A stretch of 64,000 nt of DNA from an uncultured Porphyromonadaceae bacterium (GTDB taxonomy: Bacteria; Bacteroidota; Bacteroidia; Bacteroidales; Muribaculaceae). Numbering within the stretch: position 1 is the stretch's first letter; each line of letters opens with the position of its first letter. Location: the NCBI GenBank assembly GCA_900541865.1, contig UQLO01000001.1:1-64000 (forward strand). The letters run 5' to 3'. The notes below the pieces were generated by a model. That model searched no databases, had not been told where the DNA came from, and saw only the letters and a program-made list of their open reading frames with translations. The position numbers and the translations under genes are program-made. This document shows, in pieces, positions 53,428 through 62,458 of this stretch.

Positions 53428-55443
53428 ATGAGCTTTTTTAACCGCTTTCTCCGTTTGTCTTTGGCCCTGGCTGCTCTTGTGGCCGCTGTCGGCGCTTACG
53501 CCCAGCAGGCGCAACGCGAGACGCCCGAAGCTACCCGCAAGGGCCCTGTCATCGCGCCAAGCTACGCCTGGCGTCTGCTGGCGCCTTTGGGCCTGCGCGA
53601 ACCGGCCACTATCGATACTCTCTTCGAGGACTATTCGCGGCGCTCGGTGCCGTCGGAAGTCTCCGACGCCTGGGCCACCACAGGCAATCTCGGCTCGGAA
53701 GGCTTGAATATGATTTTCGACAACCGCCCCGCCATGAGCGACTTCTACTTTCGCGATGCCGTCGCCACCTGGCTGCCGAGTTTCGAAAAGATCATTTTCT
53801 ACAATACCCGCATCCCGATGACTCTGGTGGGCTTCAACACTGCCGGAGGCAAGGAAAACGCTCAGGAGCTGCTCACGGCTCGATTCTCCGGCAATATAAA
53901 CCGCAAGGCTCAGGTCGGAGCAATGCTCGACTACCTCTACTCCAAGGGAAGCTATGCAAACCAGGCCGTCAAAGACCTCAACTGGGGACTCTCCGGAAGC
54001 TATCTCGGCGACCGATATGAGTTTCAGGGCTTCTTCTACCACTACAACCTGCTCAACAAAGAAAACGGCGGCATTACCGACATGCTCTACATCGAAGACC
54101 CCGCCGAACTTCAGGGCGGTGTGACCACCATCGACCCCAAGAGCATTCCCACACGCCTGAGCTACGCCCACAACCGCTTCTCCGGCCAGCGCCTTTATCT
54201 TAACAACCGCTACAAAGTCGGATACTGGCACGAGGAGATGGTCGACGACACTACGGAGGTGCGCACTTATATCCCGGTTACTTCTTTCGTCTACACCCTC
54301 GACTTCCAGTCCGGAAAGAGGCTCCTCACCGACGACTCACGCGCCGAAATGGACCGCTACTGGGGCCGCACCTACCTCAACCCGAATCTCACACGCGACC
54401 AAACTTCCTACTGGACCCTTTCGAACACCCTCGGAGTGTCGCTATTAGAGGGTTTCCACAAATATGCCAAATTCGGTCTGGCCGCTTACATAACCCATCA
54501 GGTACGCCGCTACACCCTGCCCGTCGACACCTTCGACCGCGTCAATCCCGCCGAGCAGGGACTCGACCCTTGGCCCGAGGGTATTCCCCAAATGAAGCGG
54601 CAGACAACAGAGCAGCTCGCATACGTCGGTGCTCAGCTCACCAAGCTGCGCGGCGAACGCCTCCGCTACGAGGCCACCGCCGAGCTGGGCATTCTCGGTC
54701 CCGTCGTCGGCGACATTCGAGCCAATGGCAAGATACACACGCAGTTTCCACTTTTGTCGGACAGCCTGCGCCTTACGGCCTTCGCCAACTTCTCCAACGA
54801 AGAAGCGCCCTACCTCACCCGCCGGTATTACTCCAACCACTTCATCTGGTACAACGACTTCGGCAAGCGGCGCACGGTGCGTCTCGGAGGCACTCTCGCA
54901 TTCCCGGTGACCGGAACAACCTTCACCGCGGCCGTCAACAACATCCAGAACCATATCTACTTCGATGCCGACGGCTATCCCCGTCAGTACGGCGGCAGCG
55001 TGCAGGTACTCTCGCTCAGCCTGGAGCAGAATTTCAAATTAGGCCACTTCCACTGGGACAATCGCGTTACATACCAGACAACCTCGAACGACGCCGTCAT
55101 CCCCCTGCCGGCCCTGAGCGTCTACTCCAACCTCTACCTGCTCACCCGCCTGGCCACGCTCCACATCCAGCTGGGCGTCGACTGCGACTACTACACCTCC
55201 TACTACGCGCCGGGCTACCAGCCGGGGACCGTCGCCTTCACCAACCAACGCGAGATGAAGCTCGGCAACTACCCGTTCTGCAACATCTACGCCAACATGA
55301 AGCTGAGCCGCACACGTTTCTTCGTGATGTACAGCCATTTCAACCGAGGCCTCTTCGGCGGCTCCAAGTACTTCTCGATGCCCTACTATCCCCTCAATCC
55401 GGCCCGCTTCCAGCTCGGCCTCTCCGTAGACTTCGCAAATTGA
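53428..55443 (+). CDS. Putative porin, Porin_10 family
   Basis: 671 residues from the ATG at 53428; the frame is open upstream, but the promoter and the signal peptide (MSFFNRFLRLSLALAALVAAVGAYA) fix the start. It is a long beta-barrel rich in aromatic residues, with repeated strand pairs (NRYKVGYWHEEMVDD, WTLSNTLGVSLLEGFHKYAKFGLAAYI, ARFQLGLSVDFAN at the end). Porin_10 (PF14121) proteins are Bacteroidetes outer-membrane proteins of unknown cargo. Monocistronic, with a bidirectional hairpin after it. Confidence 0.87.
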   Translation: MSFFNRFLRLSLALAALVAAVGAYAQQAQRETPEATRKGPVIAPSYAWRLLAPLGLREPATIDTLFEDYSRRSVPSEVSDAWATTGNLGSEGLNMIFDNRPAMSDFYFRDAVATWLPSFEKIIFYNTRIPMTLVGFNTAGGKENAQELLTARFSGNINRKAQVGAMLDYLYSKGSYANQAVKDLNWGLSGSYLGDRYEFQGFFYHYNLLNKENGGITDMLYIEDPAELQGGVTTIDPKSIPTRLSYAHNRFSGQRLYLNNRYKVGYWHEEMVDDTTEVRTYIPVTSFVYTLDFQSGKRLLTDDSRAEMDRYWGRTYLNPNLTRDQTSYWTLSNTLGVSLLEGFHKYAKFGLAAYITHQVRRYTLPVDTFDRVNPAEQGLDPWPEGIPQMKRQTTEQLAYVGAQLTKLRGERLRYEATAELGILGPVVGDIRANGKIHTQFPLLSDSLRLTAFANFSNEEAPYLTRRYYSNHFIWYNDFGKRRTVRLGGTLAFPVTGTTFTAAVNNIQNHIYFDADGYPRQYGGSVQVLSLSLEQNFKLGHFHWDNRVTYQTTSNDAVIPLPALSVYSNLYLLTRLATLHIQLGVDCDYYTSYYAPGYQPGTVAFTNQREMKLGNYPFCNIYANMKLSRTRFFVMYSHFNRGLFGGSKYFSMPYYPLNPARFQLGLSVDFAN

Positions 55444-55451
55444 CCCCCGCA

Positions 55452-55502
55452 TAAAAAAACAGCAATCGCGATGACCGGGCCTCAACCCGATTCATCGCGA
55501 TT
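55452..55502. terminator. Bidirectional terminator between the porin and the toxin gene
   Basis: AATCGCGATGA/TCATCGCGATT (55464-55502) with inner CGGG/CCCG pairing. The A7 at about 55453-55459 gives a T run for the minus strand; TTTTT follows on the plus strand. Confidence 0.88.
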
Positions 55503-55515
55503 CTCGTTTTTACTT

Positions 55516-55857
55516 TTAGCATAAACCAAGGTCTGCTTTGATGCTCTTCAGCGACGAAAGTTCTACAGAAGAAAAATCTGCTTTATCGTAAATATCAATT
55601 AAATAAATTCGCCCTTGGTTCTCTGAGGCCAATATGGTGTATGTTATTACTCTGGCGCCACCGGATTTACCGCGTCCTTTAGAGGTGATGGCCATTCGAA
55701 TTTTTCGGATACCGGGGCTTAGTTCATCTCCTTGAAATGGATTATTTTGAAGAGAATCTGCAAATTCTTTCAAGTCTTGCTTGATAGAGCGATGCCTTTT
55801 AGCAAGAGCCTTCAGCGATTTCGCAAATGTTGGCGTGGGTATTATTTCAAAGCTCAT
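55516..55857 (-). CDS. RelE/ParE-superfamily toxin
   Basis: 113 residues from the ATG at 55857 (an earlier ATG at 55869 lies further inside the antitoxin gene). Fold pattern: FAKSLKALAKRHRSIKQDLKEF helices, then strands with GIRKIRMAITSKGRGKSGGARVITY and RIYLIDIYDKADFSS. RelE-type toxins cut mRNA on the ribosome; ParE relatives hit gyrase, and sequence alone does not decide. Its start overlaps the antitoxin stop by 11 bases. Base composition is AT-richer than the surroundings, suggesting transfer. Confidence 0.88.
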   Translation of the reverse strand: MSFEIIPTPTFAKSLKALAKRHRSIKQDLKEFADSLQNNPFQGDELSPGIRKIRMAITSKGRGKSGGARVITYTILASENQGRIYLIDIYDKADFSSVELSSLKSIKADLGLC

Positions 55858-56080
55858 CAAGAAGATCACTTAAAGTTTGACGGGGAAGTTTACCTTCTTC
55901 CATCAGCATAGCCTCTTTGAGACCGGTACTTATATTGGAAATCAAATTGTCTTCCTCCGTGACGGGCATAATTTTGAAATTGCCGTAGCGTGAGGTGAGC
56001 ATTACTGACTGCCCCCTCATAGCCGCATTCAAGTATTTTCCCTGATTGGAGCGGAATTCTCGTGCTGATACTACCTGCAT
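55847..56080 (-). CDS. Phd/YefM-like antitoxin
   Basis: 77 residues from the ATG at 56080. The N-terminal MQVVSAREFRSNQGKYLNAA is typical of Phd/YefM DNA-binding domains; the C-terminal acidic tail (KLPRQTLSDLLDEL) would neutralise the toxin. A 25-base near-perfect palindrome at 56109-56133, 28 bases upstream of the start codon, could serve as operator. Confidence 0.85.
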   Translation of the reverse strand: MQVVSAREFRSNQGKYLNAAMRGQSVMLTSRYGNFKIMPVTEEDNLISNISTGLKEAMLMEEGKLPRQTLSDLLDEL

Positions 56081-56108
56081 AATCTTATAACTTTTTGCAA
56101 AGATAACA

Positions 56109-56133
56109 AATGGCATCCAAATTGGATGCCATT
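56109..56133. promoter_or_regulatory. Palindrome: terminator of the DUF3332 gene and possible antitoxin operator
   Basis: AATGGCATCCAA-A-TTGGATGCCATT. For the minus-strand DUF3332 gene it is a plausible terminator. It also lies just before the antitoxin start, near a TATCTTTG -7-like element on the minus strand. Confidence 0.6.
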
Positions 56134-56154
56134 TTAACTTTATTTAACTGCGGA

Positions 56155-56712
56155 TTAGCGGCAGGCGAGGTCCATGCCGCGGCCGAGGGCGGCGTAAGCC
56201 ATCAAGCCGGCGTTGGAGAGCTCTACGGTGCGGTAGTCCTGACCGCCTTCGACGGGCACGGCGATATGGGTGTCGTCGACGAAGGTGAAGAGCACATGGC
56301 GGTTGCCGTCGTACTCAACGGCCCAGCCGTTGATGTCGGCGTCGTACTCCAGGCGCATGGTTGCGTCGGTGTCGAGATTGACCAGGTCGTAGCCCTCGGC
56401 GTCGGGAGTGATGAGAATGCGGTCGCCGTTGGATGCCTTCACTTCGGAGGCTGCGGTGTCGCCCATGGGGTTGCGGCCGCTCCAGAACTCGATGCTGTTG
56501 AGCACCAGAATGTCGGCAAGGCCCGACACTTCGTAGACGGGAAGAATCCAGAAAGCGAAGAACACCAGCTCGTTGATGAACTTGTTGCCCACGTGCTTGT
56601 TCCAGCCCAGCAGGCGGTTAGTGAGGGAGAAGCTTCCTATGCAGGAAGTGCTGCCGAATAGAAATACAGCCACCAGAAGGGCGCTAAGGCCACGTACGAA
56701 TGTCTTTTTCAT
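56155..56712 (-). CDS. DUF3332 lipoprotein
   Basis: 185 residues. Lipoprotein signal MKKTFVRGLSALLVAVFLFGSTSC with the lipid Cys near residue 24. DUF3332 features follow: SFSLTNRLLGWNKHVGNKFINELVFFAFWILPVYEV in part, with a second hydrophobic segment (about 48-75) and SIEFWSGRNP. Function unknown; the family is widespread in Bacteroidetes and some proteobacteria. Monocistronic. Confidence 0.87.
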   Translation of the reverse strand: MKKTFVRGLSALLVAVFLFGSTSCIGSFSLTNRLLGWNKHVGNKFINELVFFAFWILPVYEVSGLADILVLNSIEFWSGRNPMGDTAASEVKASNGDRILITPDAEGYDLVNLDTDATMRLEYDADINGWAVEYDGNRHVLFTFVDDTHIAVPVEGGQDYRTVELSNAGLMAYAALGRGMDLACR

Positions 56713-56806
56713 AATTGATGAATAGTTTTATGTTATGTGAGCAGGTGTCACATCGCAAAGTTAGTCAAATTTTCGCTACTTTCTGACTAATTCGAAAAAT
56801 ATATTG

Positions 56807-58225
56807 TCAGGCGGGGATTGCCCGACGGGCGTGCTCGTAGAAGTTGGTGATGCCCCGCACATAGGCAACCGTTTCGCTGCCACGGCAGTAGCCGTAGCGC
56901 ACAACGGGGTCGTTGTAGTACTTCGGATTCATCTTCCACAATATGGCCTGCTCTACGTTGCCGTCCCACTTCTGCGGGTCGAGGCCGTACTTCTCGGCAA
57001 GGCGGATGCCGTCGTAGACGTGGGCGATTCCGACATTATATGCCGCGATGACGAATTTGAGGCGCTCTTTGTCGTTGGGCACGTAGCGCACAAGGTATCC
57101 GTCGAGGTCGTTGATGAGCTTGGTGGCCACCTGCACGGAGGTCTCGGGGTTGTTGAGGCGGCTCACAGGCGTGTTGTAGCCTCTCGCCGTAGACGGCATG
57201 ATCTGCATGAGACCACGGGCACCCACCCACGAGCGGGCATTGGGCTTGAACTTGCTTTCGGTGTAGGCCTGGGCTGCCATCAGACGCCAGTCCCAGCCCA
57301 CATTGGGGGCATAGCGCTTGAAGAGGTGGTCGTACTGCGAGATATATCCCTTCGAGAAGTCGAAGCGCACCCGGGGGCCTCCCTTGCTGTCCTCGTAGAA
57401 CTGCTTGAGGAGGGCGCGACTGATGGCGCGGGGTGTCTCGCGTTTGAACCAGTTGTCGACGGCCTCGGCGAGTTTCTCATTTCCCGGCGCCACGGCCCAG
57501 GAGGCGCGTTGCGGCAGCGAAACGTCCATCGTAATGTCGAGGTCGGGATAGTAAGTGCGGTTGAGGCGGGCTATGTCGCTGTCGACGATGGTCATCGGTA
57601 TTTCGCCATTGCTCACCAACCGGAGCAGGTCTTCGGTGATGAGGGTGTCGGCATCGACTTCGTGGATTATGATGCCCCCGCCGACTTCATTGTTGAGGTT
57701 TTCGAGGCGCCGAAGGTATTTGCTGTCTTTCTCCACGTATACTTCGCGGCCAACGAGATCCGTAACGTCGTCGATTTCGGGTCGTCCCTGCACCTTAGGC
57801 TGCACCAGCACCTGCGTGGTGGTCGTTTCGGGTCCGCAGGGCAGAACGTAGTGCAGATAGTGCTCGGTGATAGGCACTTCGTAGGCTATTAGGTCTACCT
57901 TGCCCGAGTCCAGCATGGCAACGGCCTGACTGACGGTCTTGGCAACTTCGAGCTTGAGGGCCACGCCGTTTTGGTGCGCAAGGCTGTCGACCAGGGTATA
58001 GTCGTAGCCCATCGGCTCGTCGCGGTATATAAAGTAAGAGGTGGGACCGTAGAGTGTGGCCACCCGGAGGGTGTCCGGGAAGGTGTCGTTGCGTACAGCG
58101 GGGGCTGCGGGAGCCTCGGTGGAGGTGGAGTCAGACCCGGCCATGCTGTCGGTGCTTCCGTGGCCGGATGAACATGCCGTCAGCAGGGCTGCGGCGAGAA
58201 TGAATGAGGATGCGATGATGCGCAT
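56807..58225 (-). CDS. mltF: MltF-like membrane-bound lytic transglycosylase
   Basis: 472 residues. Lipobox near LLTAC (Cys18). Residues about 45-270 form a family 3 solute-binding-like domain (LRVATLYGPTSYFIYRDEPMGYDYTLVDSLA), and about 300-450 the SLT lysozyme-like domain with the catalytic Glu in AQAYTESKFKPNARSWVGARGLMQIMP. This is the MltF layout: a sensor domain regulating cleavage of peptidoglycan between MurNAc and GlcNAc at the cell wall. It follows purM after 57 bases. Confidence 0.93.
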   Translation of the reverse strand: MRIIASSFILAAALLTACSSGHGSTDSMAGSDSTSTEAPAAPAVRNDTFPDTLRVATLYGPTSYFIYRDEPMGYDYTLVDSLAHQNGVALKLEVAKTVSQAVAMLDSGKVDLIAYEVPITEHYLHYVLPCGPETTTTQVLVQPKVQGRPEIDDVTDLVGREVYVEKDSKYLRRLENLNNEVGGGIIIHEVDADTLITEDLLRLVSNGEIPMTIVDSDIARLNRTYYPDLDITMDVSLPQRASWAVAPGNEKLAEAVDNWFKRETPRAISRALLKQFYEDSKGGPRVRFDFSKGYISQYDHLFKRYAPNVGWDWRLMAAQAYTESKFKPNARSWVGARGLMQIMPSTARGYNTPVSRLNNPETSVQVATKLINDLDGYLVRYVPNDKERLKFVIAAYNVGIAHVYDGIRLAEKYGLDPQKWDGNVEQAILWKMNPKYYNDPVVRYGYCRGSETVAYVRGITNFYEHARRAIPA

Positions 58226-58282
58226 GGGCCTTTACCTGAGAGTTTTTTCGTCGTTACTGCTCCGGCGTGGGGCCCGCGGCTC

Positions 58283-59449
58283 TCAGTATTCCACCGTGCC
58301 CAGTGGCGTCTTGAGTGTCAGGTGCTTGTGGTCCGAAGCTTCTATGCGGCCTATCACTTTGGCATCCACCCCGAATGAGCGGGCTATGGCAATGATGCCG
58401 TCGGCGCTCTGCGGCGTGCAGTATATTTCGAAGCGGTGCCCCATATTGAAGACGCGGTACATCTCGCGAGCATCCGCCCCGGAGTTGCGCCTGATGAGCT
58501 CAAACAGCGGCGGTACCTCGAACAGGTCATCCTTTACAACGTGGACGTTGCCCACAAAGTTCAATATCTTGGTCTGCGCACCACCCGAGCAATGCACCAT
58601 GCCGTGGATTGCGGCGCGGTGCTCTGCCAGTGCGGCCTTCACTATCGGAGCGTATGTTCGGGTCGGCGAGAGCACCAGACGCCCGGCGTTGAGAGGCGCG
58701 CCGTCCACGCGGTCGGTGAGGGCGCAGCTGCCGCAGTAGACCACCTCCTCAGGCAGTCCGCCGTCGTACGTCTCGGGATACTTTTCGGCGACGGTCTTTG
58801 AGAACACGTCGTGGCGCGCCGAGGTCAGTCCGTTGCTGCCCATGCCGCCGTTGTAGTCGGTCTCGTATGCGGCTTTGCCGTAGGAAGCCAGTCCGACGAT
58901 GACGTCGCCGACGGCTATATTGGCATTGTCGACAACGTCCTTGCGGGCCATGCGGCAGGCCACGGTGCTGTCGACGATGATGGTGCGCACCAGGTCACCG
59001 ACATCGGCCGTTTCGCCGCCCGTGCTGTGTATGGTCACGCCGTGGCGCCCAAGCTCGGCGATGAGCTCCTCGGTGCCGTTGATAATGGCTGAGATGACTT
59101 CGCCGGGCACAAGACGCTTGTTGCGCCCTATGGTGCTCGACAGAAGGATGTTGTCAGTGGCGCCAACGCAGATGAGGTCGTCGATGTTCATAATCAGAGC
59201 ATCCTGCGCAATGCCCTTCCACACGCTCAGGTCGCCGGTCTCGCGCCAGTAGGCGTAGGCCAGTGCGCTCTTGGTGCCGGCGCCGTCGGCATGCATGATG
59301 TTGCACATTGTCGGGTCGCCGCCCAGATAGTCCGGCACTATCTTGCAGAAAGCGCCGGGATAGATTCCTTTGTCGATGTTTTTAATGGCATTGTGAACAT
59401 CCTCTTTGCTTGCGGAGACGCCCCGCTTTGCGTAATTGCCTTCTGTCAT
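58283..59449 (-). CDS. purM: Phosphoribosylformylglycinamidine cyclo-ligase
   Basis: 388 residues, a little longer than the enterobacterial enzyme (about 345) as is usual in Bacteroidetes. Motifs: ADGAGTKSALAYAYW, MNIDDLICVGA, TIHSTGGETADVGD, GLASYGKAAYE, and the C-terminal MYRVFNMGHRFEIYC. It closes the imidazole ring to give AIR in purine synthesis. No other pur genes are near; it is co-oriented with the antiporter and mltF. Confidence 0.93.
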   Translation of the reverse strand: MTEGNYAKRGVSASKEDVHNAIKNIDKGIYPGAFCKIVPDYLGGDPTMCNIMHADGAGTKSALAYAYWRETGDLSVWKGIAQDALIMNIDDLICVGATDNILLSSTIGRNKRLVPGEVISAIINGTEELIAELGRHGVTIHSTGGETADVGDLVRTIIVDSTVACRMARKDVVDNANIAVGDVIVGLASYGKAAYETDYNGGMGSNGLTSARHDVFSKTVAEKYPETYDGGLPEEVVYCGSCALTDRVDGAPLNAGRLVLSPTRTYAPIVKAALAEHRAAIHGMVHCSGGAQTKILNFVGNVHVVKDDLFEVPPLFELIRRNSGADAREMYRVFNMGHRFEIYCTPQSADGIIAIARSFGVDAKVIGRIEASDHKHLTLKTPLGTVEY

Positions 59450-59477
59450 GATAATGCTGTTATAGTGTGTGATATGC

Positions 59478-61682
59478 TTATTTCAGTTTTGCTAACTTTG
59501 TCGGATTGCCGACCATCCATACGATGTCGCCCGGCTCGAAGACGAGGTCGGGCCGCGAGTCGATGTGCTCGTCGCCGCGGTCGACGGCCACCACGACGGC
59601 CTGATAGCGGTCGCGCATGGAGGCGCTCACAGGGGTCTGCGATATCAGGGGCGAATGTGCCGACAGCATGATGCTGGTGAGCACGGCATCCGAAGGATCG
59701 GCCGCTACGTCGGGCTCGGGAAGCGAACGTTCCATTTCAGGAAGCAGTCGTTCTATCTGCTCGTCGGTGCCGATCACGGTGACTACATCGCCGGGATAGA
59801 GGCGTTCGCGGCCCCCCGGCACCGCTATATAAGTTGCGCCGCGCTGCACGCCGACTATGTTCACGCCGTACTTGCGCCGCACGTTGCTGTCCATAAGCCG
59901 CTCTCCGGCAAACGACGAGCCGTTGCCGACTGTTATGTAGGCCTGATGCAGATCGTGGACAACGGCGTTTTTCTTGCCGCTGCGGCGCAGCTCGCGCTCG
60001 TTGAGGTTGTCCATAAACTTGGTTTCCATCCGCCTCATGTAGCCGCGTAGACGGCCCGAGCTGAACAGAAGCACCAGCAGAGCAACCGCGCTGACAACGG
60101 CGATGCCCACCCCGGCCGAATACTGCGCCGAGATGGCCTTGACCACGAAGCCTACAGCTATAAAGAAGCGGAAGATGGTGAGCACGATGCGAGGCACGAC
60201 AGTGCCGGAGTACGGAGTGCCGTCAGGGCGCCGTACGCCCTGCACCGGCAGTATAAGCGCCAGCAGAAAGGGTGCCATAGCCACCAGGGTGATAAGCAGA
60301 GTGGCTCCTTTGGCGAAATGGGGCATGAATTCCTCAAGGCGCGGCTCCAGGTAGTGGTGACTCAGTACGAGGATGGCTATCAGAATGATGGAGTACAGCA
60401 CCGTGCGCCATACATAGCGCTTGAGCATCTGCCCCCAGGGGCGCCCTGCGGCGTGGCTCTGGTCGGCCTCTTTCTGGTAGCGGTCGATGAGGAAGCGGAA
60501 GCGGCCCGGAAGGTGTCGCTCTACGAAGCGATAGGCCGGGTCCGACATCTTGATGAAGTAAGGCGTTGTGAAGGTGGTGATTACCGACACGGCAACCACG
60601 ATGGGATAGAGCGAGGGCACCAGTACGCCCAGACTGAGGCCGAGGTTGGCGATAATGAAGGCGAACTCTCCTATCTGTGTCAGGGAGAAGCCGCTCTGGA
60701 TGGCTACTTTGAGGGTCTGACCGGTAACGAGCATGCCGAACGTGCCGAAAACTATCATGCCCACCACCACAACGGCCGATAGGATCAGTATCGGGCCCCA
60801 GTACTGAGCAAGCACCGACGGCTGCACCATCATGCCCACCGAGATGAAAAACACGGCCCCGAAAAAGTCCTTGACGGGCATCACAACGTGCTCGATGCGC
60901 TCGGCATAGCTTGTGCCGGCAAGGATAGAGCCCATCACGAAGGCGCCTAGAGCCAGCGAGAAGCCGCAGTAGACGGAGAAAACGGCCATCCCCAGGCAGA
61001 GTCCCATCGACACCACCAGCAGCGTCTCGCTGTTGAGAAAGCGGCGGATGCGGTTGAGAGCCGACGGAAGCACGTAGACGCCAACCAGGAACCACATCAC
61101 AAGGAAGAAGACCAGTTTGCCGATGCTGAAGAGCAGGGCCGAACCTTCCACACTGTTGTTGATGGCTATCGACGAAAGGATTACCATCATAAGGACGGCG
61201 AAAAGGTCTTCGACAACAAGAACGGCCAGCACCAGCGAGGCAAACTTCTTCTGCCTCAGGCCCATGTCGTTGAAGGCTTTGATGATTATGGTGGTCGACG
61301 ACATCGAGAGCATGCCGCCAAGGAAGAGGCTGTTGATGTAGTTGAAATTCAGGAAGTGGCCCACGGCGAAGCCCGCCATCATCATTCCGGTCACTATAAT
61401 CAGAGCTGTCACCACGGCCGAACCGCCCGACCGAAGCAACTTTTTGAAGCTGAACTCCAGACCGAGCGAAAAGAGGAGCACCACAATGCCTATCTGGGCC
61501 CAGAAGTCGATGTTTTCCTCGGTGGTCACCGAGGGCAGATATTCAAAGTGAGGACTGGCGAGGAATCCGGCTACTATGTACCCTAAAACCACCGGCTGCT
61601 TTATCCATTTGAAAACCACGGTGACTACAGCACCGAGAAGAAGGATGAAGGCAAGGTCGGTGATAAGACTCTCTATATTCAT
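59478..61682 (-). CDS. Kef-type cation:proton antiporter with two TrkA-C domains
   Basis: 734 residues. The Na/H exchanger core (about 1-385) has LGYIVAGFLASPHFEY, FSLGLEFSFKKLL, and the discontinuous-helix region near FSVYCGFSLALGAFVMGSILAGTSYA. Three or four extra membrane helices follow (about 415-560). The cytoplasmic tail (about 590-734) holds two RCK_C/TrkA-C-like ligand domains but no evident nucleotide-binding TrkA-N. It likely exports K+ or Na+ against H+. It overlaps the mgtC-like gene by 4 bases (translational coupling). Confidence 0.92.
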   Translation of the reverse strand: MNIESLITDLAFILLLGAVVTVVFKWIKQPVVLGYIVAGFLASPHFEYLPSVTTEENIDFWAQIGIVVLLFSLGLEFSFKKLLRSGGSAVVTALIIVTGMMMAGFAVGHFLNFNYINSLFLGGMLSMSSTTIIIKAFNDMGLRQKKFASLVLAVLVVEDLFAVLMMVILSSIAINNSVEGSALLFSIGKLVFFLVMWFLVGVYVLPSALNRIRRFLNSETLLVVSMGLCLGMAVFSVYCGFSLALGAFVMGSILAGTSYAERIEHVVMPVKDFFGAVFFISVGMMVQPSVLAQYWGPILILSAVVVVGMIVFGTFGMLVTGQTLKVAIQSGFSLTQIGEFAFIIANLGLSLGVLVPSLYPIVVAVSVITTFTTPYFIKMSDPAYRFVERHLPGRFRFLIDRYQKEADQSHAAGRPWGQMLKRYVWRTVLYSIILIAILVLSHHYLEPRLEEFMPHFAKGATLLITLVAMAPFLLALILPVQGVRRPDGTPYSGTVVPRIVLTIFRFFIAVGFVVKAISAQYSAGVGIAVVSAVALLVLLFSSGRLRGYMRRMETKFMDNLNERELRRSGKKNAVVHDLHQAYITVGNGSSFAGERLMDSNVRRKYGVNIVGVQRGATYIAVPGGRERLYPGDVVTVIGTDEQIERLLPEMERSLPEPDVAADPSDAVLTSIMLSAHSPLISQTPVSASMRDRYQAVVVAVDRGDEHIDSRPDLVFEPGDIVWMVGNPTKLAKLK

Positions 61683-62404
61683 ATGCTCAGCTGATTGGCC
61701 AGTGTGATGGATTTGGTGGGGTGAAGCTGCTCGAATTCGTTGAACAGCTTGATATAGTCGGTGGAGTCTCTCATCACTACTATGAGGTTGAGGCGCGTTT
61801 CCTGAAGGTCGAAGTCGTACTCCACGTAGAAGTTGTTAAGATGGATATGGTGGCGTGCGAGCACCTTGCGGTAGTCGGTGATGTCGTGCAGTATCACCCC
61901 GGTGCGGATGCGGATGATGCGGCTTTCCGTGCCGCGGCTGACCAGATGCTCGAAGCGCTCCAACTGCACCAAGATAAAGAGGATAAGCGCACTTGCAAGG
62001 ATGCTCATCCAGTACATTCCGACCCCCACGGCCATACCTATGATGGCAACCATCCATATTCCGGCGGCGGTGGTGAGTCCGCGCACCGAGCCCTTCATCT
62101 GGATGATGGCACCGGCGCCAAGGAAGCCGATGCCCGAGATGACCTGTGCCGCTATTCGACCCGGGTCGCCGTTTTTAAGCCCAAGATATTCCTGCGGCAC
62201 ATATATGCTCAGCAGCATGGCCAGGGTTGCGCCCATGGCTATCAGTGAGAAGGTGCGAACGCCGGCGGTCTGGCCCTTGCGCTTGCGCTCGTAGCCAATC
62301 ACGGCGCCGAGCATCATGCTCAGCACCAGCCGGTAGAGGCCTCCAACGAGGGTAATCTCGGTGGAATTCACTGCCTGATATACGTATTCAAACCAATGTA
62401 CCAC
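61679..62404 (-). CDS. MgtC/SapB-family membrane protein
   Basis: 241 residues from a GTG start. The MgtC core includes MLGAVIGYERKRKGQTAGVRTFSLIAMGATLAML, GIGFLGAGAIIQMKGSVRGLTTAAGIWMVA, and a C-terminal ACT-like cytosolic region (about 150-241). Relatives act in Mg2+ limitation, acid or ATP homeostasis rather than as clear transporters. Coupled to the antiporter gene, so a shared role in ion homeostasis is likely. Confidence 0.92.
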   Translation of the reverse strand: MVHWFEYVYQAVNSTEITLVGGLYRLVLSMMLGAVIGYERKRKGQTAGVRTFSLIAMGATLAMLLSIYVPQEYLGLKNGDPGRIAAQVISGIGFLGAGAIIQMKGSVRGLTTAAGIWMVAIIGMAVGVGMYWMSILASALILFILVQLERFEHLVSRGTESRIIRIRTGVILHDITDYRKVLARHHIHLNNFYVEYDFDLQETRLNLIVVMRDSTDYIKLFNEFEQLHPTKSITLANQLSI

Positions 62405-62458
62405 AATCTTGCTGCGTGAGGAAAGGTGCGACGGCTGCGGGAGGGAGAGAAAACGCCC

